Source: Mycolicibacterium peregrinum
GTDB taxonomy: Bacteria > Actinomycetota > Actinomycetes > Mycobacteriales > Mycobacteriaceae
Assembly (NCBI RefSeq): GCF_001665785.1
Contig: NZ_LZSO01000017.1
Location: 235,997-299,996, forward strand
Reading direction: 5' to 3'
Length of the DNA: 64,000 nucleotides
Both the position numbers and the translations under genes were made by a program. Positions 7,947 to 17,861 of the stretch are shown here, one piece after another. Under the pieces are notes generated by a model, which saw only the letters and a list, made by a program, of their open reading frames with translations, ran no database searches and was not told the origin of the DNA. Within the stretch, counting starts at the first letter, position 1. Every line of letters begins with the position of its first letter.

Positions 7947-8608
7947 GGCAGCAGCCGGTAGGGGACCTTCTGGGCGTATTCGTCGTAACCGTCGAGTTCG
8001 GCGCGCAGCAGCTTCTCCTCGTCGATGATGCGCACGCCCAGCACAGCCGCCCCGGGGATGAGGAGAAGCAGGGCCCAGTACGAGCCCAGAGCCAGCGGCA
8101 ACCCGATCACCATGATCACGTTGCCGAAGTACATCGGATGCCGGACGAACCCGTACAGACCGGTCGTCACCACGGTCTGACCTGCTTCCACCTTGACGTT
8201 GGCGGCCGCATAGCTGTTCTGGACCACCACGAGCATGGCGATGCCAAGTCCGGTCGCCACCAGCACATTTCCGAGCACCGACACGGCCGCGGGTACGGCT
8301 GACCATCCGAAGCGGTAATCCACCACACTGGCCACGATCGTGACCGCGATCAACGAGAACGCCACCGCGCTCGCGAATTTCTGCGCCGGCCGGGTCTCGT
8401 GTGTCGGCCCGGCCTCCATTCGGCGCCGGAGCGCCGCCGGATCGTGCACCGCGAGGTAGATGCTCGGCAGCAGCGAGGCGACGGCGAACACCGCGATGAA
8501 CACCCAGCCCCGCCAGTAGTCGAACGTGCCGGCAGGCCCGAACACGAGGATGACGAATACTGCGAAGCCGACGACGGAGGCCACGGTTGCCTGGAGACCG
8601 ACCTTCAT
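7934..8608 (-). CDS. Isoprenylcysteine carboxyl methyltransferase-like membrane protein, copy 1
   Basis: A 224-residue polytopic membrane protein of the ICMT/phospholipid methyltransferase group. The SAM-binding signature GLYGFVRHPMYFG is around residues 150-162 and the C-terminal block DEEKLLRAELDGYDEYAQKV is at about 196-215. It is a tandem paralogue of the next gene, identical in length and almost identical over the last 29 residues. GAGGAG precedes the start. It is the last gene of the minus-strand efflux cluster and corresponds to the Rv1216c position. The methyl acceptor is unknown; modification of small hydrophobic thiols or lipids is conceivable. Confidence 0.8.
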   Translation of the reverse strand: MKVGLQATVASVVGFAVFVILVFGPAGTFDYWRGWVFIAVFAVASLLPSIYLAVHDPAALRRRMEAGPTHETRPAQKFASAVAFSLIAVTIVASVVDYRFGWSAVPAAVSVLGNVLVATGLGIAMLVVVQNSYAAANVKVEAGQTVVTTGLYGFVRHPMYFGNVIMVIGLPLALGSYWALLLLIPGAAVLGVRIIDEEKLLRAELDGYDEYAQKVPYRLLPYVW

Positions 8609-8618
8609 GTCGCACTCC

Positions 8619-9293
8619 TCACCAGACGTAGGGCAACAACCGGTAGCGCACCTTCTGGGCGTATTCGTCGTAGCCGTCGAGTTCGGCGCGCAGCATCTTC
8701 TCCTCGTCGGCGATCCGTACTCCGAAAACCGGTATCGAGACGATGGACACGAGCAACGCCCAGTAGGACCCCAGCGCCAGCGGGGTGCCGAACATCATCA
8801 ACACCGCGCCGAAGTACATCGGGTGACGGACCAGTCCGTAGAGACCCGTAGAGACAAGCTGTTGTTCGTCCTCCACCTGGATGCTGGCGCCGGCGAAGCT
8901 GTTCTGGAAGACCACTGTCTGCGCCAGGACGAGGCCGACCGCGACCAGGGCGTTGCCGAGGACGACCACCGCGGTCGGCACGCTGGACCAGCCGAACCGG
9001 TGGTCGAGGGCGCTGAGGACGAACGCTGCGACGGCCGAGCCCGTGACGGCCCAGATGACGATCTTCTGCACGATCCTGGTCTCCGCTGTCGGCCCGCCGT
9101 GTAGGCGCCGCTGCAGGGCCGCGGGGTCCTTGACCGCGAGGTACATGCTCGGTACCACGGTGGTGGCCATGAACAGGGCGATGAAAACCCAGGCCTGCCA
9201 ATAGTGGAACGTGCCGGCCGGCCAGAACAGCGTCGCGGCGAAGAATGCCAGACCGAGCACTCCCGATGCGATTGCCTGAAGCACGAGTTTCAT
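8619..9293 (-). CDS. Isoprenylcysteine carboxyl methyltransferase-like membrane protein, copy 2
   Basis: The second 224-residue ICMT-like protein, with GLYGLVRHPMYFG and DEEKMLRAELDGYDEYAQKV. The ATG at 9293 follows AGGAGA with seven bases of spacing, and an upstream in-frame GTG is less likely. It lies ten bases before copy 1 and 19 bases after the ABC permease gene, so all probably share the RaaS-controlled transcript. The two copies diverge in the N-terminal half but not in the C-terminal tail, compatible with duplication followed by selection or conversion at the 3' end. Confidence 0.8.
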   Translation of the reverse strand: MKLVLQAIASGVLGLAFFAATLFWPAGTFHYWQAWVFIALFMATTVVPSMYLAVKDPAALQRRLHGGPTAETRIVQKIVIWAVTGSAVAAFVLSALDHRFGWSSVPTAVVVLGNALVAVGLVLAQTVVFQNSFAGASIQVEDEQQLVSTGLYGLVRHPMYFGAVLMMFGTPLALGSYWALLVSIVSIPVFGVRIADEEKMLRAELDGYDEYAQKVRYRLLPYVW

Positions 9294-9312
9294 CAGTTGT
9301 CTCCTATCGGGT

Positions 9313-10932
9313 TCACACCGCGTCACGGTTGCGATAGATCCAGCCCGCGACGGCCGCCAAAGCCGTTGCGGCGATGAGCATCACTGCCAGTGCCATGGCG
9401 GGGAACTGGCTCGGCACGGTGGTCTGCCCCACCGGGGACAGCTCGATCAGCCATCGCGGCAGCCGCAGCAGCGCCCCGAGATACAGCGCGGTGATCACGA
9501 ACGTGACTGCCAGCCAGGCGATCCAGGGCGCGCGCAATGCCACGGCCAGCGCCGCGATCGAGGCCACCACGGCCAGCGCGGGCAGAAAGGCCAGCGCGGC
9601 CAGGGTGAGGCGGATGATCGTGCCCGGCTCGCCCAGCGTCAGTCCGGCGCCCAGGCCGTTGCCCAGGCCGGCGCAGAACATCAGGATCGCCGCCCCCGCC
9701 AGTGCACACCACACCGCACCCAGCAGCCACCGCCACCGCGACACCGAACCGGCCAGCACCGGCTCGCCCAGCCCGTTCTGCTCGTCGGCGTACACCCGCA
9801 GCACCGCCGAGGCGACGTACGCGCTGGCCGCCGCGGCCAGGAACTGGGTCATGGTGGTGTAGATGCCGTCGTTGCCCGTCGTGGACAGCAACCGGGCGAT
9901 CAACTCGTTGGTCTTGGCGGCATCGAGCAGCGCCTTGGTCATCGAGCCGAACACCAGCCCGGCGACGAACAGTCCCACGGCCCAACCGATCGTCTGGCCC
10001 CGTTGCAGCGTGAGGTGCAGTCGCAGCGGGCCGGTGATCGTGGGCGCGTCGGGCTTCTCTCCCGTCGATGCGATGGTGCCCGCGTCGTATTGACGACGAC
10101 TCTCCAACACCGCGGCCAAGGTCATCAGCCCGACGGCCAGGATGACCAACAGCCCGAACGGCCACCAGCGCAGATCGGTGAACGGACGCATCTGCTGTGC
10201 CCACGCGATGGGGGAGAACCAGCTCAGGGCGCTGCCGGAATTGTTGATGACGTCCCCGGCCCCGCGTACCAGCGCGGCCACCGCGAGCGTCCCCATCGCT
10301 GCGCCCGACGCGGTGCGGGCCTGGCGCCAGAGTTGGGCGGTCACGGCGGCGACCGCGCCGAACACCATGGCTACCCCGGTGATGCCCAGACACATGGCGG
10401 CGGTGTCGACCACCGCGAAACCGGTGGATGCCATCGCCAGGGTCATGGTGAGTGCCAGCACGGCGTTGAGCCCACCGACCAGGATCAGTGCGGCCGCGGT
10501 CCGGGCGTACCGACCAACCACCGAGGAGAGCACCAGTTCGGCGCTGCCGTTCTCCTCCTCGGCCCGGGTGTGGCGAATCACGGTGAGAATGGCCAGGATC
10601 GAGGTCGCGATGGTCAATGTGAGAGTCAGCTCGTTGGCCATCATCACGCCGAGGTCGGTCTCGTTGACGCCGAACATCGGGCCGCCCAGCATCGTCCCGG
10701 CAGGTGTTTTGAGCAGGTTGACCCGGGCCAGCCTCTGCTCCTCGCCGGGGTAGGCCAACCGAATAGCGTTGGGCGCGTACACCATCATCAGGGTCAGCGC
10801 GCCGGCCCACACGCTGAGCCGTACCCGGTCCCGGCGTAGCGCCAGCCGCAACAGTGTCGCGGTACCGGTGAACGGCGATGTGGTACTGCGGACCGGACCG
10901 GTGGGCCTGACCGGAGCGCTCGCGGTGGTCAC
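9313..10932 (-). CDS. ABC-2 type exporter permease (Rv1217c-like)
   Basis: A 539-residue membrane subunit of a drug exporter of the tetronasin-resistance type. About twelve hydrophobic segments are visible in two halves, starting at [17 protein letters not shown] and restarting near [18 protein letters not shown]. It overlaps the ATPase gene by four bases (ATGA), so the two are coupled and form one exporter. In M. tuberculosis the Rv1217c-Rv1218c pair is linked to multidrug efflux under RaaS, and the gene order here is the same. The substrate is not visible from sequence. Confidence 0.88.
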   Translation of the reverse strand: MTTASAPVRPTGPVRSTTSPFTGTATLLRLALRRDRVRLSVWAGALTLMMVYAPNAIRLAYPGEEQRLARVNLLKTPAGTMLGGPMFGVNETDLGVMMANELTLTLTIATSILAILTVIRHTRAEEENGSAELVLSSVVGRYARTAAALILVGGLNAVLALTMTLAMASTGFAVVDTAAMCLGITGVAMVFGAVAAVTAQLWRQARTASGAAMGTLAVAALVRGAGDVINNSGSALSWFSPIAWAQQMRPFTDLRWWPFGLLVILAVGLMTLAAVLESRRQYDAGTIASTGEKPDAPTITGPLRLHLTLQRGQTIGWAVGLFVAGLVFGSMTKALLDAAKTNELIARLLSTTGNDGIYTTMTQFLAAAASAYVASAVLRVYADEQNGLGEPVLAGSVSRWRWLLGAVWCALAGAAILMFCAGLGNGLGAGLTLGEPGTIIRLTLAALAFLPALAVVASIAALAVALRAPWIAWLAVTFVITALYLGALLRLPRWLIELSPVGQTTVPSQFPAMALAVMLIAATALAAVAGWIYRNRDAV

Positions 10933-11822
10933 CGGCTCGCCTCCTGGTACTCGCGCAGGAACATGTCCTCCAGGGATGCCGGTGCGACGGTGAGATCTTC
11001 GATTCCGAGGTCGGCCAGGTGCTCCAGGACGAACTCCAGTTCGGCCCGGTTCACCGAGAAGCTCACTGTGCCATCGCGGCTCGTGAAGTCATGCACGTAC
11101 GGGGTGTTCTGCAGTGCGCGGCCATCGGAGCGGGTGCGCGCCGTGACCTTGGTGCGCATCAGGTGCCGCAGTTCGGCGAGGGAGCCGGAACGCACCGTGC
11201 GCCCGGACCGGATGATCGTCACGTTGTCGCAGAGCTTTTCCACTTCGGCCAGGATGTGGCTGGACAGCAGGACCGCGGCGCCCTGGCCGGCGACCTCGGC
11301 CACACATTGCTGAAATGCCCTTTCCATCAACGGGTCCAGTCCTGATGTCGGCTCGTCGAGAATGTAGAGCTCGGAATGGCAGCTGAACGCCGCGACGATG
11401 GCGACCTTCTGCCGGTTGCCCTTGGAGTAGGTGCGGGCCTTCTTGTGCGGGTCCAGCTCGAACCGTTCGATCAGGTCGTCGCGGCGCCGGGTGTCCACGC
11501 CGTTGCCGCGCAGCCGGCACAGGAAGTCGATGGCCTGCATGCCGGTCAGGTTGGGCCACAACGTGACATCGCCGGGGACGTAGGCGATTCGGCGGTGTAG
11601 GGCGACCGCGTCGCGCCATGGGTCGCCGCCGAGCAGTCGCACGGAACCCCCGTCGGCGCGCAGCAGACCGAGCAGCACCCTGATCGTGGTGGACTTGCCC
11701 GCGCCGTTGGGCCCGAGGAAGCCGGTGACGTCGCCGGGGGAGACCGTCAGGTTCAGTCCATCGAGGGCCTTGGTGTGCCCGAAAGACTTTGACAATCCGC
11801 GGATTTCGACGGAGTTGTTCAC
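10929..11822 (-). CDS. ABC exporter ATP-binding protein (Rv1218c-like)
   Basis: A 297-residue nucleotide-binding subunit. Walker A is GPNGAGKST at 37-45, the signature is the divergent YSKGNRQ at 132-138 (typical of drug exporters of the NatA/DrrA group), and Walker B is LYILDEP at 152-158. A C-terminal domain of about 75 residues follows, as in other antibiotic exporters. It overlaps both neighbours as ATGA: tetR upstream and the permease downstream. It powers the Rv1217c-like permease. Confidence 0.92.
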   Translation of the reverse strand: MNNSVEIRGLSKSFGHTKALDGLNLTVSPGDVTGFLGPNGAGKSTTIRVLLGLLRADGGSVRLLGGDPWRDAVALHRRIAYVPGDVTLWPNLTGMQAIDFLCRLRGNGVDTRRRDDLIERFELDPHKKARTYSKGNRQKVAIVAAFSCHSELYILDEPTSGLDPLMERAFQQCVAEVAGQGAAVLLSSHILAEVEKLCDNVTIIRSGRTVRSGSLAELRHLMRTKVTARTRSDGRALQNTPYVHDFTSRDGTVSFSVNRAELEFVLEHLADLGIEDLTVAPASLEDMFLREYQEASR

Positions 11823-12496
11823 GCTGGCTCCTTGGTGTCGGTCTTGGTTTCGGACTCTGAGCTGAACGGGATGCCTTGTTCGCGTTGGTGCAGGAACGCC
11901 TCGTACATGGTCGAGTCGGTCATCAGGCCCTCGGTGTAGAGCTCAAGGGCGGGCAGCATCATGTCTTCGCCGTAGTCGCGCAGCACCCGGCGCAGATCCG
12001 TTGGGTCGTCATGCATCTGGAGGTACAGCAGAAACCCGCCGCCACTGCAGATCGCCATGAACCGCGCCCGGGCCCGCGGGTCGCGGCTGGGTTTGAGCAC
12101 TCCGGTGCGCACGCCCTCTTCCAGGTATTCCTCGGCGTTGGCAACCATGGTGCGCCAGAACGTAGTCGCCAGGTCACTGCCGGACTGCATGCTGCGGACC
12201 AGGTAGGCCATCAGCGGCGCATAGGACTCGATCTCGGACATCTGGGCCAGCCAGGTCGCGGGGTCGCTGCTCTGCAGGGATTCGGTCTTGGCCTCGCGCA
12301 CCACCTCTGCCACGTAGGCGTCGCACGCCTTGCGTAGCCCTTCCTTGGAGCCGAAGTGGTGGATCACCAGGGCGGCGCTGACGCCGGCGGCCTCGGCGAT
12401 GGTGCGCAGCCCCACGCTGAATCCGCGCTGCCCGTACTGCTCGATCGCGGCGTCACGGATCCGGGCCATCGCTGTTCGATCATCGACTGAACGCAT
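11819..12496 (-). CDS. raaS: RaaS-type TetR repressor of the efflux operon
   Basis: A 225-residue TetR-family repressor orthologous to Rv1219c. The HTH region includes [20 protein letters not shown] at about residues 31-50. In M. tuberculosis this protein (RaaS) controls the downstream ABC exporter and responds to acyl-CoA-type ligands; the same role is inferred here from identical gene order. Two ATGs are possible. The inner one at 12496 gives the family N-terminus MRSVDD and lies seven bases from TAGCGT, so it is preferred over 12514. A 38-bp palindromic operator covers the promoter and the start codon. Confidence 0.9.
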   Translation of the reverse strand: MRSVDDRTAMARIRDAAIEQYGQRGFSVGLRTIAEAAGVSAALVIHHFGSKEGLRKACDAYVAEVVREAKTESLQSSDPATWLAQMSEIESYAPLMAYLVRSMQSGSDLATTFWRTMVANAEEYLEEGVRTGVLKPSRDPRARARFMAICSGGGFLLYLQMHDDPTDLRRVLRDYGEDMMLPALELYTEGLMTDSTMYEAFLHQREQGIPFSSESETKTDTKEPA

Positions 12497-12523
12497 GTTT
12501 AATACGCTAAACATGCGTTCAGT
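12486..12523. promoter_or_regulatory. 38-bp palindromic operator of raaS and efflux operon
   Basis: Two perfect 16-base arms, ACTGAACGCATGTTTA at 12486-12501 and its complement at 12508-12523, flank ATACGC. The site contains the -10 TAGCGT (12504-12509, minus strand) and the raaS ATG at 12496, so bound repressor would block initiation directly. Confidence 0.85.
12504..12509 (-). promoter_or_regulatory. Candidate -10 of raaS (leaderless)
   Basis: TAGCGT on the minus strand, then seven bases, then the ATG at 12496. It lies at the centre of the RaaS operator. Confidence 0.6.
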
Positions 12524-12567
12524 TCGCGGTCAAGGGGATGCCGCGTCAGGAATCTGTAAAGAAAAAT

Positions 12568-12600
12568 CCGGCCTCACCCCAAAGCGAGGGGTGAGGCCGG
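12568..12600 (-). terminator. Intrinsic terminator of the O-methyltransferase gene
   Basis: A perfect 13-bp stem (CCGGCCTCACCCC at 12568-12580 and its complement at 12588-12600) with a seven-base loop. On the minus strand the stem is followed by GGATTTTTCTTTACAG, a real U-tract, which is uncommon in mycobacteria. It separates the methyltransferase gene from the raaS operon. Confidence 0.85.
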
Positions 12601-12617
12601 GAGGGAAGCGAGGCAAG

Positions 12618-13262
12618 TCAGTCTCGAGCGGCGGCCAGGAGGCCGTCGCCCAACGGGATCAGCACCGGGGTGAGTCGTTCGTCCTCGGCGATCAGCCGGG
12701 CCGCTTCGCGCACGGCGCTGACCTCGGCATCATTGGCCGAGGCGTCGCCGGCCCGGCCGCCGAGCGCGGCCCGGTGCAGCACGATCGCGCCGCCGGAACG
12801 TAGGAGGCGCACCCCCTCGGTCACGAACTGCGGCTGGTCGATCGGCTCGGCATCGATGAACACCAGGTCGTAGGACTCGTCGGCCAGGCGGGTCAGCACC
12901 TCCTGGGCGCGCCCGCTGATCAGGCGGGTCCGCCCGGGGCCGACACCGGCCTCGTGGAACCCCTGCTTGGCGATGCGCTGATGCTCGGGTTCGACGTCGA
13001 TCGTGGTCAGCACGCCGTCGTCGCTCATGCCGGACAACAGCCACAACCCGCTGACGCCGGCGCCGGTGCCGACTTCGACGACCGCCTTGCCCCCGGTGAG
13101 CCGCGCGAGCACGCTCAGCAGGGCTCCCACCGCCGGGGTTACGGCGCCTGCGCCGAGTTCTTCGGCCCGCTCACGCGCAGCCGCGACGATCTCGTCTTCG
13201 GAGATCGACCGTTCGGCATGCGTGACGATCGCCTCGGCGTGACCGGGGTTGGAGCTGACCAT
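12618..13262 (-). CDS. SAM-dependent O-methyltransferase (Rv1220c-like)
   Basis: A class I methyltransferase of 214 residues, close to the 215 of Rv1220c. The SAM-binding loop is [14 protein letters not shown] at 61-74, with the acidic ribose ligand in TTIDVEPEH and a later VFIDAEP strand typical of the catechol O-methyltransferase-like group. The ATG at 13262 was chosen because TACGCT lies six bases before it and the length matches the family; longer frames add a low-complexity Arg-rich leader. It is divergent from sigE, and the 174-bp gap holds both promoters. The acceptor is unknown. Confidence 0.88.
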   Translation of the reverse strand: MVSSNPGHAEAIVTHAERSISEDEIVAAARERAEELGAGAVTPAVGALLSVLARLTGGKAVVEVGTGAGVSGLWLLSGMSDDGVLTTIDVEPEHQRIAKQGFHEAGVGPGRTRLISGRAQEVLTRLADESYDLVFIDAEPIDQPQFVTEGVRLLRSGGAIVLHRAALGGRAGDASANDAEVSAVREAARLIAEDERLTPVLIPLGDGLLAAARD

Positions 13263-13268
13263 GCCCGC

Positions 13269-13274
13269 AGCGTA
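13269..13274 (-). promoter_or_regulatory. Candidate -10 of the O-methyltransferase gene
   Basis: TACGCT on the minus strand followed by six bases and the ATG at 13262. It fits the leaderless pattern seen repeatedly in this window. Confidence 0.5.
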
Positions 13275-13436
13275 GGCCAGACCCCGGGGGCGCCGTCGCG
13301 ACACGCCCGTGCGTGGCGGTTATCACCGACGGATATTCGCTGGTTCGGGCAGGTGACCGGACGTATCGTCGGCATTCTCAGGGAAAGTTCAGATTGCTCA
13401 TATATCCGCCACACCGGGATCAGGAACGGTATCCGC

Positions 13437-14216
13437 ATGGAACACGGCGCCCGCTGGCGCACTGCCCAGCACAGCCAGGACAGCAATCGGAATAACGAAG
13501 TGATCAGTCGTGTTGAGCTGAGTGAAATCTGTGATCAGGAGGATCCGACGAGCACCACCGCTGTTACCTCGAACCCCGCCACCCAACACGCCCCGGTGTC
13601 AATGGCACATCTGGAGCAGTTCACCGCGGGCGAGTGGGTCGAGCCGTCCGATGAATTGACCGGTACCGCGGTTTTCGACGCCACCGGCGACCAGGCCGCC
13701 ATGCCGTCATGGGACGAGCTGGTGCGTCAACACGCGGACCGGGTGTACCGACTGGCCTACCGGCTCTCGGGTAACCAGCACGATGCCGAGGACCTGACCC
13801 AGGAAACCTTCATCCGGGTGTTCCGCTCGGTGCAGAACTACCAGCCGGGAACCTTCGAGGGGTGGTTGCACCGCATCACCACCAACCTGTTCCTGGACAT
13901 GGTCCGTCGCCGTGGCCGCATCCGGATGGAAGCGCTGCCCGAGGACTACGACCGGGTGCCCGCCGACGACCCGAACCCCGAGCAGATCTACCACGACTCG
14001 CGGCTGGGGGCCGACCTTCAGGCCGCCCTGGACTCACTGGCGCCGGAGTTCCGCGCCGCGGTGGTCCTGTGCGACATCGAGGGTCTGTCCTACGAGGAAA
14101 TCGGTGCCACGCTGGGCGTGAAGCTCGGAACCGTGCGCAGCCGCATTCACCGCGGTCGTCAGGCGTTGCGCGATTATCTGGCGAAGAACTCGCCGGAAAC
14201 CGCCAAATCCGCCTAG
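13437..14216 (+). CDS. sigE: ECF RNA polymerase sigma factor SigE
   Basis: An extracytoplasmic-function sigma factor, 259 residues, with region 2 at about 95-160 ([18 protein letters not shown] onward) and region 4 at about 195-247 with its HTH at 217-241. SigE directs the mycobacterial response to envelope damage, heat and detergent. The ATG at 13437 ([10 protein letters not shown]) matches the start I recall for fast-growing species; the frame is open much further upstream, so initiation at an alternative start is possible. The weakly conserved first 90 residues are usual. RseA, its anti-sigma, lies 77 bases downstream. Confidence 0.95.
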   Translation: MEHGARWRTAQHSQDSNRNNEVISRVELSEICDQEDPTSTTAVTSNPATQHAPVSMAHLEQFTAGEWVEPSDELTGTAVFDATGDQAAMPSWDELVRQHADRVYRLAYRLSGNQHDAEDLTQETFIRVFRSVQNYQPGTFEGWLHRITTNLFLDMVRRRGRIRMEALPEDYDRVPADDPNPEQIYHDSRLGADLQAALDSLAPEFRAAVVLCDIEGLSYEEIGATLGVKLGTVRSRIHRGRQALRDYLAKNSPETAKSA

Positions 14217-14293
14217 CGGTGGTTGGTGTCCAGCGCGCCCGGTCGCGCTACATTCGGGTCAGGACATTTGGTCGTGGCGAGAGGAGCTGGGCG

Positions 14294-14692
14294 ATGGTCG
14301 ACCCGGGACATGTGTTCCGTCGGGCATTCTCCTGGCTGCCCGCGCAGTTCGCTTCCCAGAGCGATGCGCCGGTCGGCGCGCCTCGCCAGTTCGGTTCCAC
14401 CGAGCACCTCTCGACCGAGGCCATCGCGGCCTTCGTCGATGGTGAGCTGCGGATGAGCGCTCACCTTCGGGCCGCACACCACTTGTCCCTGTGCCCGGAT
14501 TGCGCGGCCGAGGTCGATGCCCAGGGCCAGGCCCGCGCCGCATTGCGGGACTCCTGTCCGATAGCCATTCCGAATTCCCTGTTGGGACTGTTGTCGCAGA
14601 TACCGCACCACAGCCCGCAGCCTTCGGCCGAGGTCGATGAACAGCCTCCCTTTGCTGATGACCCGACGCAGAGTCGGCGTAAGCGCCGGTAG
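14294..14692 (+). CDS. rseA: Zinc-binding anti-sigma factor RseA
   Basis: A soluble 132-residue anti-sigma factor of the ZAS type. The HX3CX2C motif is H63-C67-C70 (HHLSLCPDC), and there is no membrane segment. It holds SigE inactive until stress. In M. tuberculosis PknB phosphorylates T39 and targets RseA for ClpC1P2 degradation; the equivalent by alignment is T36 in GSTEHLS, so the same control is inferred. The start at 14294 is fixed by GAGGAG at 14281-14286, seven bases upstream. TACATT at 14249-14254 could be a separate promoter inside the sigE-rseA gap. The C-terminal tail is short and charged. Confidence 0.93.
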   Translation: MVDPGHVFRRAFSWLPAQFASQSDAPVGAPRQFGSTEHLSTEAIAAFVDGELRMSAHLRAAHHLSLCPDCAAEVDAQGQARAALRDSCPIAIPNSLLGLLSQIPHHSPQPSAEVDEQPPFADDPTQSRRKRR

Positions 14693-14715
14693 GCTGGACA
14701 CAAGGCGATCAGTGA

Positions 14716-16266
<1,551 letters not shown>

Positions 16267-16268
16267 CG

Positions 16269-16673
16269 ATGTTCGCGAACATCGGGTGGGGGGAGATGCT
16301 GGTCCTGGTGATCGCCGGTCTGGTGATCCTGGGGCCCGAGCGCCTGCCCGGTGCCATCCGGTGGACCTCCGGCGCTCTGCGTCAGGCACGTGACTACGTC
16401 AGCGGCGCCACCAGCCAGCTGCGCGAAGACCTGGGCCCGGAGTTCGACGATCTGCGGCAGCCCCTGGCCGAGCTGCAGAAGCTACGCGGTATGACGCCGC
16501 GGGCCGCGATCACCAAGCATCTGCTCGACGGCGACGACTCGTTCCTGACCGGGGCGTTCGACGACAGTAAGAATCAGCAGCCGTCGGTGCCGGGCGACAA
16601 GCCGGCCAGCGAGATCGAGAGCAAGCCGGCAGACAAGACGGCCGGCACGTCGTTCGACCCCGACGCCACCTAA
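16269..16673 (+). CDS. tatB: Sec-independent translocase protein TatB
   Basis: The 134-residue TatB subunit of the twin-arginine translocase. A single N-terminal membrane helix (4-21) ends at the conserved GPERLPG motif, followed by an amphipathic helix to about residue 60 and a polar C-terminal tail. It recognises Tat substrates together with TatC. The start follows the htrA stop after two bases, so they are co-transcribed. Its TAA stop overlaps the mrp stop on the other strand by four bases. Orthologue of Rv1224. Confidence 0.94.
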   Translation: MFANIGWGEMLVLVIAGLVILGPERLPGAIRWTSGALRQARDYVSGATSQLREDLGPEFDDLRQPLAELQKLRGMTPRAAITKHLLDGDDSFLTGAFDDSKNQQPSVPGDKPASEIESKPADKTAGTSFDPDAT

Positions 16674-17812
16674 CGGCGCGCGGTATCCAGACCCAGCGAC
16701 ATCCCGGCCAGGCCGCGCTTGCGCGCCGACAGTCCTTCGGCGATCTTGCGCAGCTCGGCCCCGGCCGCTGATTCGGGCGCCGACAGGACGAGCGGCACTC
16801 CAGAGTCACCGGCTGCCACGAGCGCCGGGTCCAGTGGGACCTGGCCCAGCAGCGGCACCTCGGCGCCCACCGAGCGGGTGAGTGACTCCGCGACCTGACG
16901 GCCGCCACCTTCACCGAACAGCTGCATGACGGTGCCGTCGGGCAGCTGCAGGCCGGACATGTTCTCGACCACGCCGGCGATGCGCTGACGCGTCTGCAGG
17001 GCGATCGCGCCTGCGCGCTCGGCCACCTCGGCGGCAGCCATCTGCGGAGTGGTCACCACCAGGATCTCCGCGCCGGGGATCAACTGGGCCACCGAGATGG
17101 CGATATCGCCGGTTCCGGGCGGCAGATCGAGCAGCAGCACGTCCAGATCGCCCCAGTAGACGTCGGCCAGGAACTGTTGCAGGGCTCGGTGCAGCATCGG
17201 CCCGCGCCACACCACGGGCGTGTTGCCCTGCGTGAACATGGCGATCGAGATGACCTTCACGTCGTGTGCGATCGGCGGCAGGATCATCGAGTCGACCTGC
17301 GTGGGCCGGTCGCTGGTGCCCATCATGCGCGGCACCGAATGGCCGTAGATGTCGGCATCCAGCAGGCCGACGGACAGCCCGCGGGCCGCCATCGCCGCGG
17401 CCAGGTTGACCGTCACGCTGGACTTGCCCACGCCGCCCTTCCCGGAGGCCACCGCGTAGACCCGGGTCAGGGAGTTGGGCTGGGCGAAGGGGATCACCGG
17501 TTCGCGGGAATCGCCACGCAACAGCGTGCGCAATTCGGCGCGCTGCTCATCGTTCATCACGTCCAGGCTCACCTTGACCGCGCCGGTGCCCGGCACATCG
17601 GTGGTGGCGGCGGTGACGAGGTCGGCGATCTCGGTCTTCTTGGGGCAGGCCGCGGTGGTCAGGTAGATCTCGACATGGACGCCGTGGTCGGCGTCGATCG
17701 AGATGTTCTTGACCATGCCGAGTTCGGTGATCGGCTTCCGCAATTCGGGGTCGATCACCTTGGCCAGCGCAGCGCGAACCGCGGATTGCAGCTCAGTGGC
17801 AGATTCGGACAT
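16670..17812 (-). CDS. mrp: Mrp/ApbC family iron-sulfur carrier ATPase
   Basis: A 380-residue deviant P-loop ATPase. Residues 5-85 form a MIP18/DUF59 domain, then the MinD-like NTPase domain starts with [10 protein letters not shown] at 123-132. Family members insert or carry Fe-S clusters. Unlike E. coli ApbC, there is no CXXC pair after ENMS; the segment reads [20 protein letters not shown], as in other mycobacterial Mrp proteins I recall. It may therefore bind clusters differently or lack that role. The ATG at 17812 was chosen for homology, and TAGACT lies eight bases upstream. Orthologue of Rv1229c. It is convergent with tatB. Confidence 0.92.
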   Translation of the reverse strand: MSESATELQSAVRAALAKVIDPELRKPITELGMVKNISIDADHGVHVEIYLTTAACPKKTEIADLVTAATTDVPGTGAVKVSLDVMNDEQRAELRTLLRGDSREPVIPFAQPNSLTRVYAVASGKGGVGKSSVTVNLAAAMAARGLSVGLLDADIYGHSVPRMMGTSDRPTQVDSMILPPIAHDVKVISIAMFTQGNTPVVWRGPMLHRALQQFLADVYWGDLDVLLLDLPPGTGDIAISVAQLIPGAEILVVTTPQMAAAEVAERAGAIALQTRQRIAGVVENMSGLQLPDGTVMQLFGEGGGRQVAESLTRSVGAEVPLLGQVPLDPALVAAGDSGVPLVLSAPESAAGAELRKIAEGLSARKRGLAGMSLGLDTARR

Positions 17813-17820
17813 CACCGCCG

Positions 17821-17826
17821 AGTCTA
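17821..17826 (-). promoter_or_regulatory. Candidate -10 of mrp
   Basis: TAGACT on the minus strand lies eight bases from the ATG at 17812 and five from an in-frame GTG at 17815. A leaderless or near-leaderless mRNA is likely, but which start is used is unresolved. Confidence 0.4.
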
Positions 17827-17861
17827 CGGCGGCGGCACCGCGAGCTGGATTCAGGCCAGCA

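Noticed and set aside
13263..13436. Specific MprA, SigH or SigE promoter boxes upstream of sigE
   Set aside because: Partial matches such as GGAAAG near 13382 and GGAACG near 13422 exist, but spacing to a matching -10 was not convincing.
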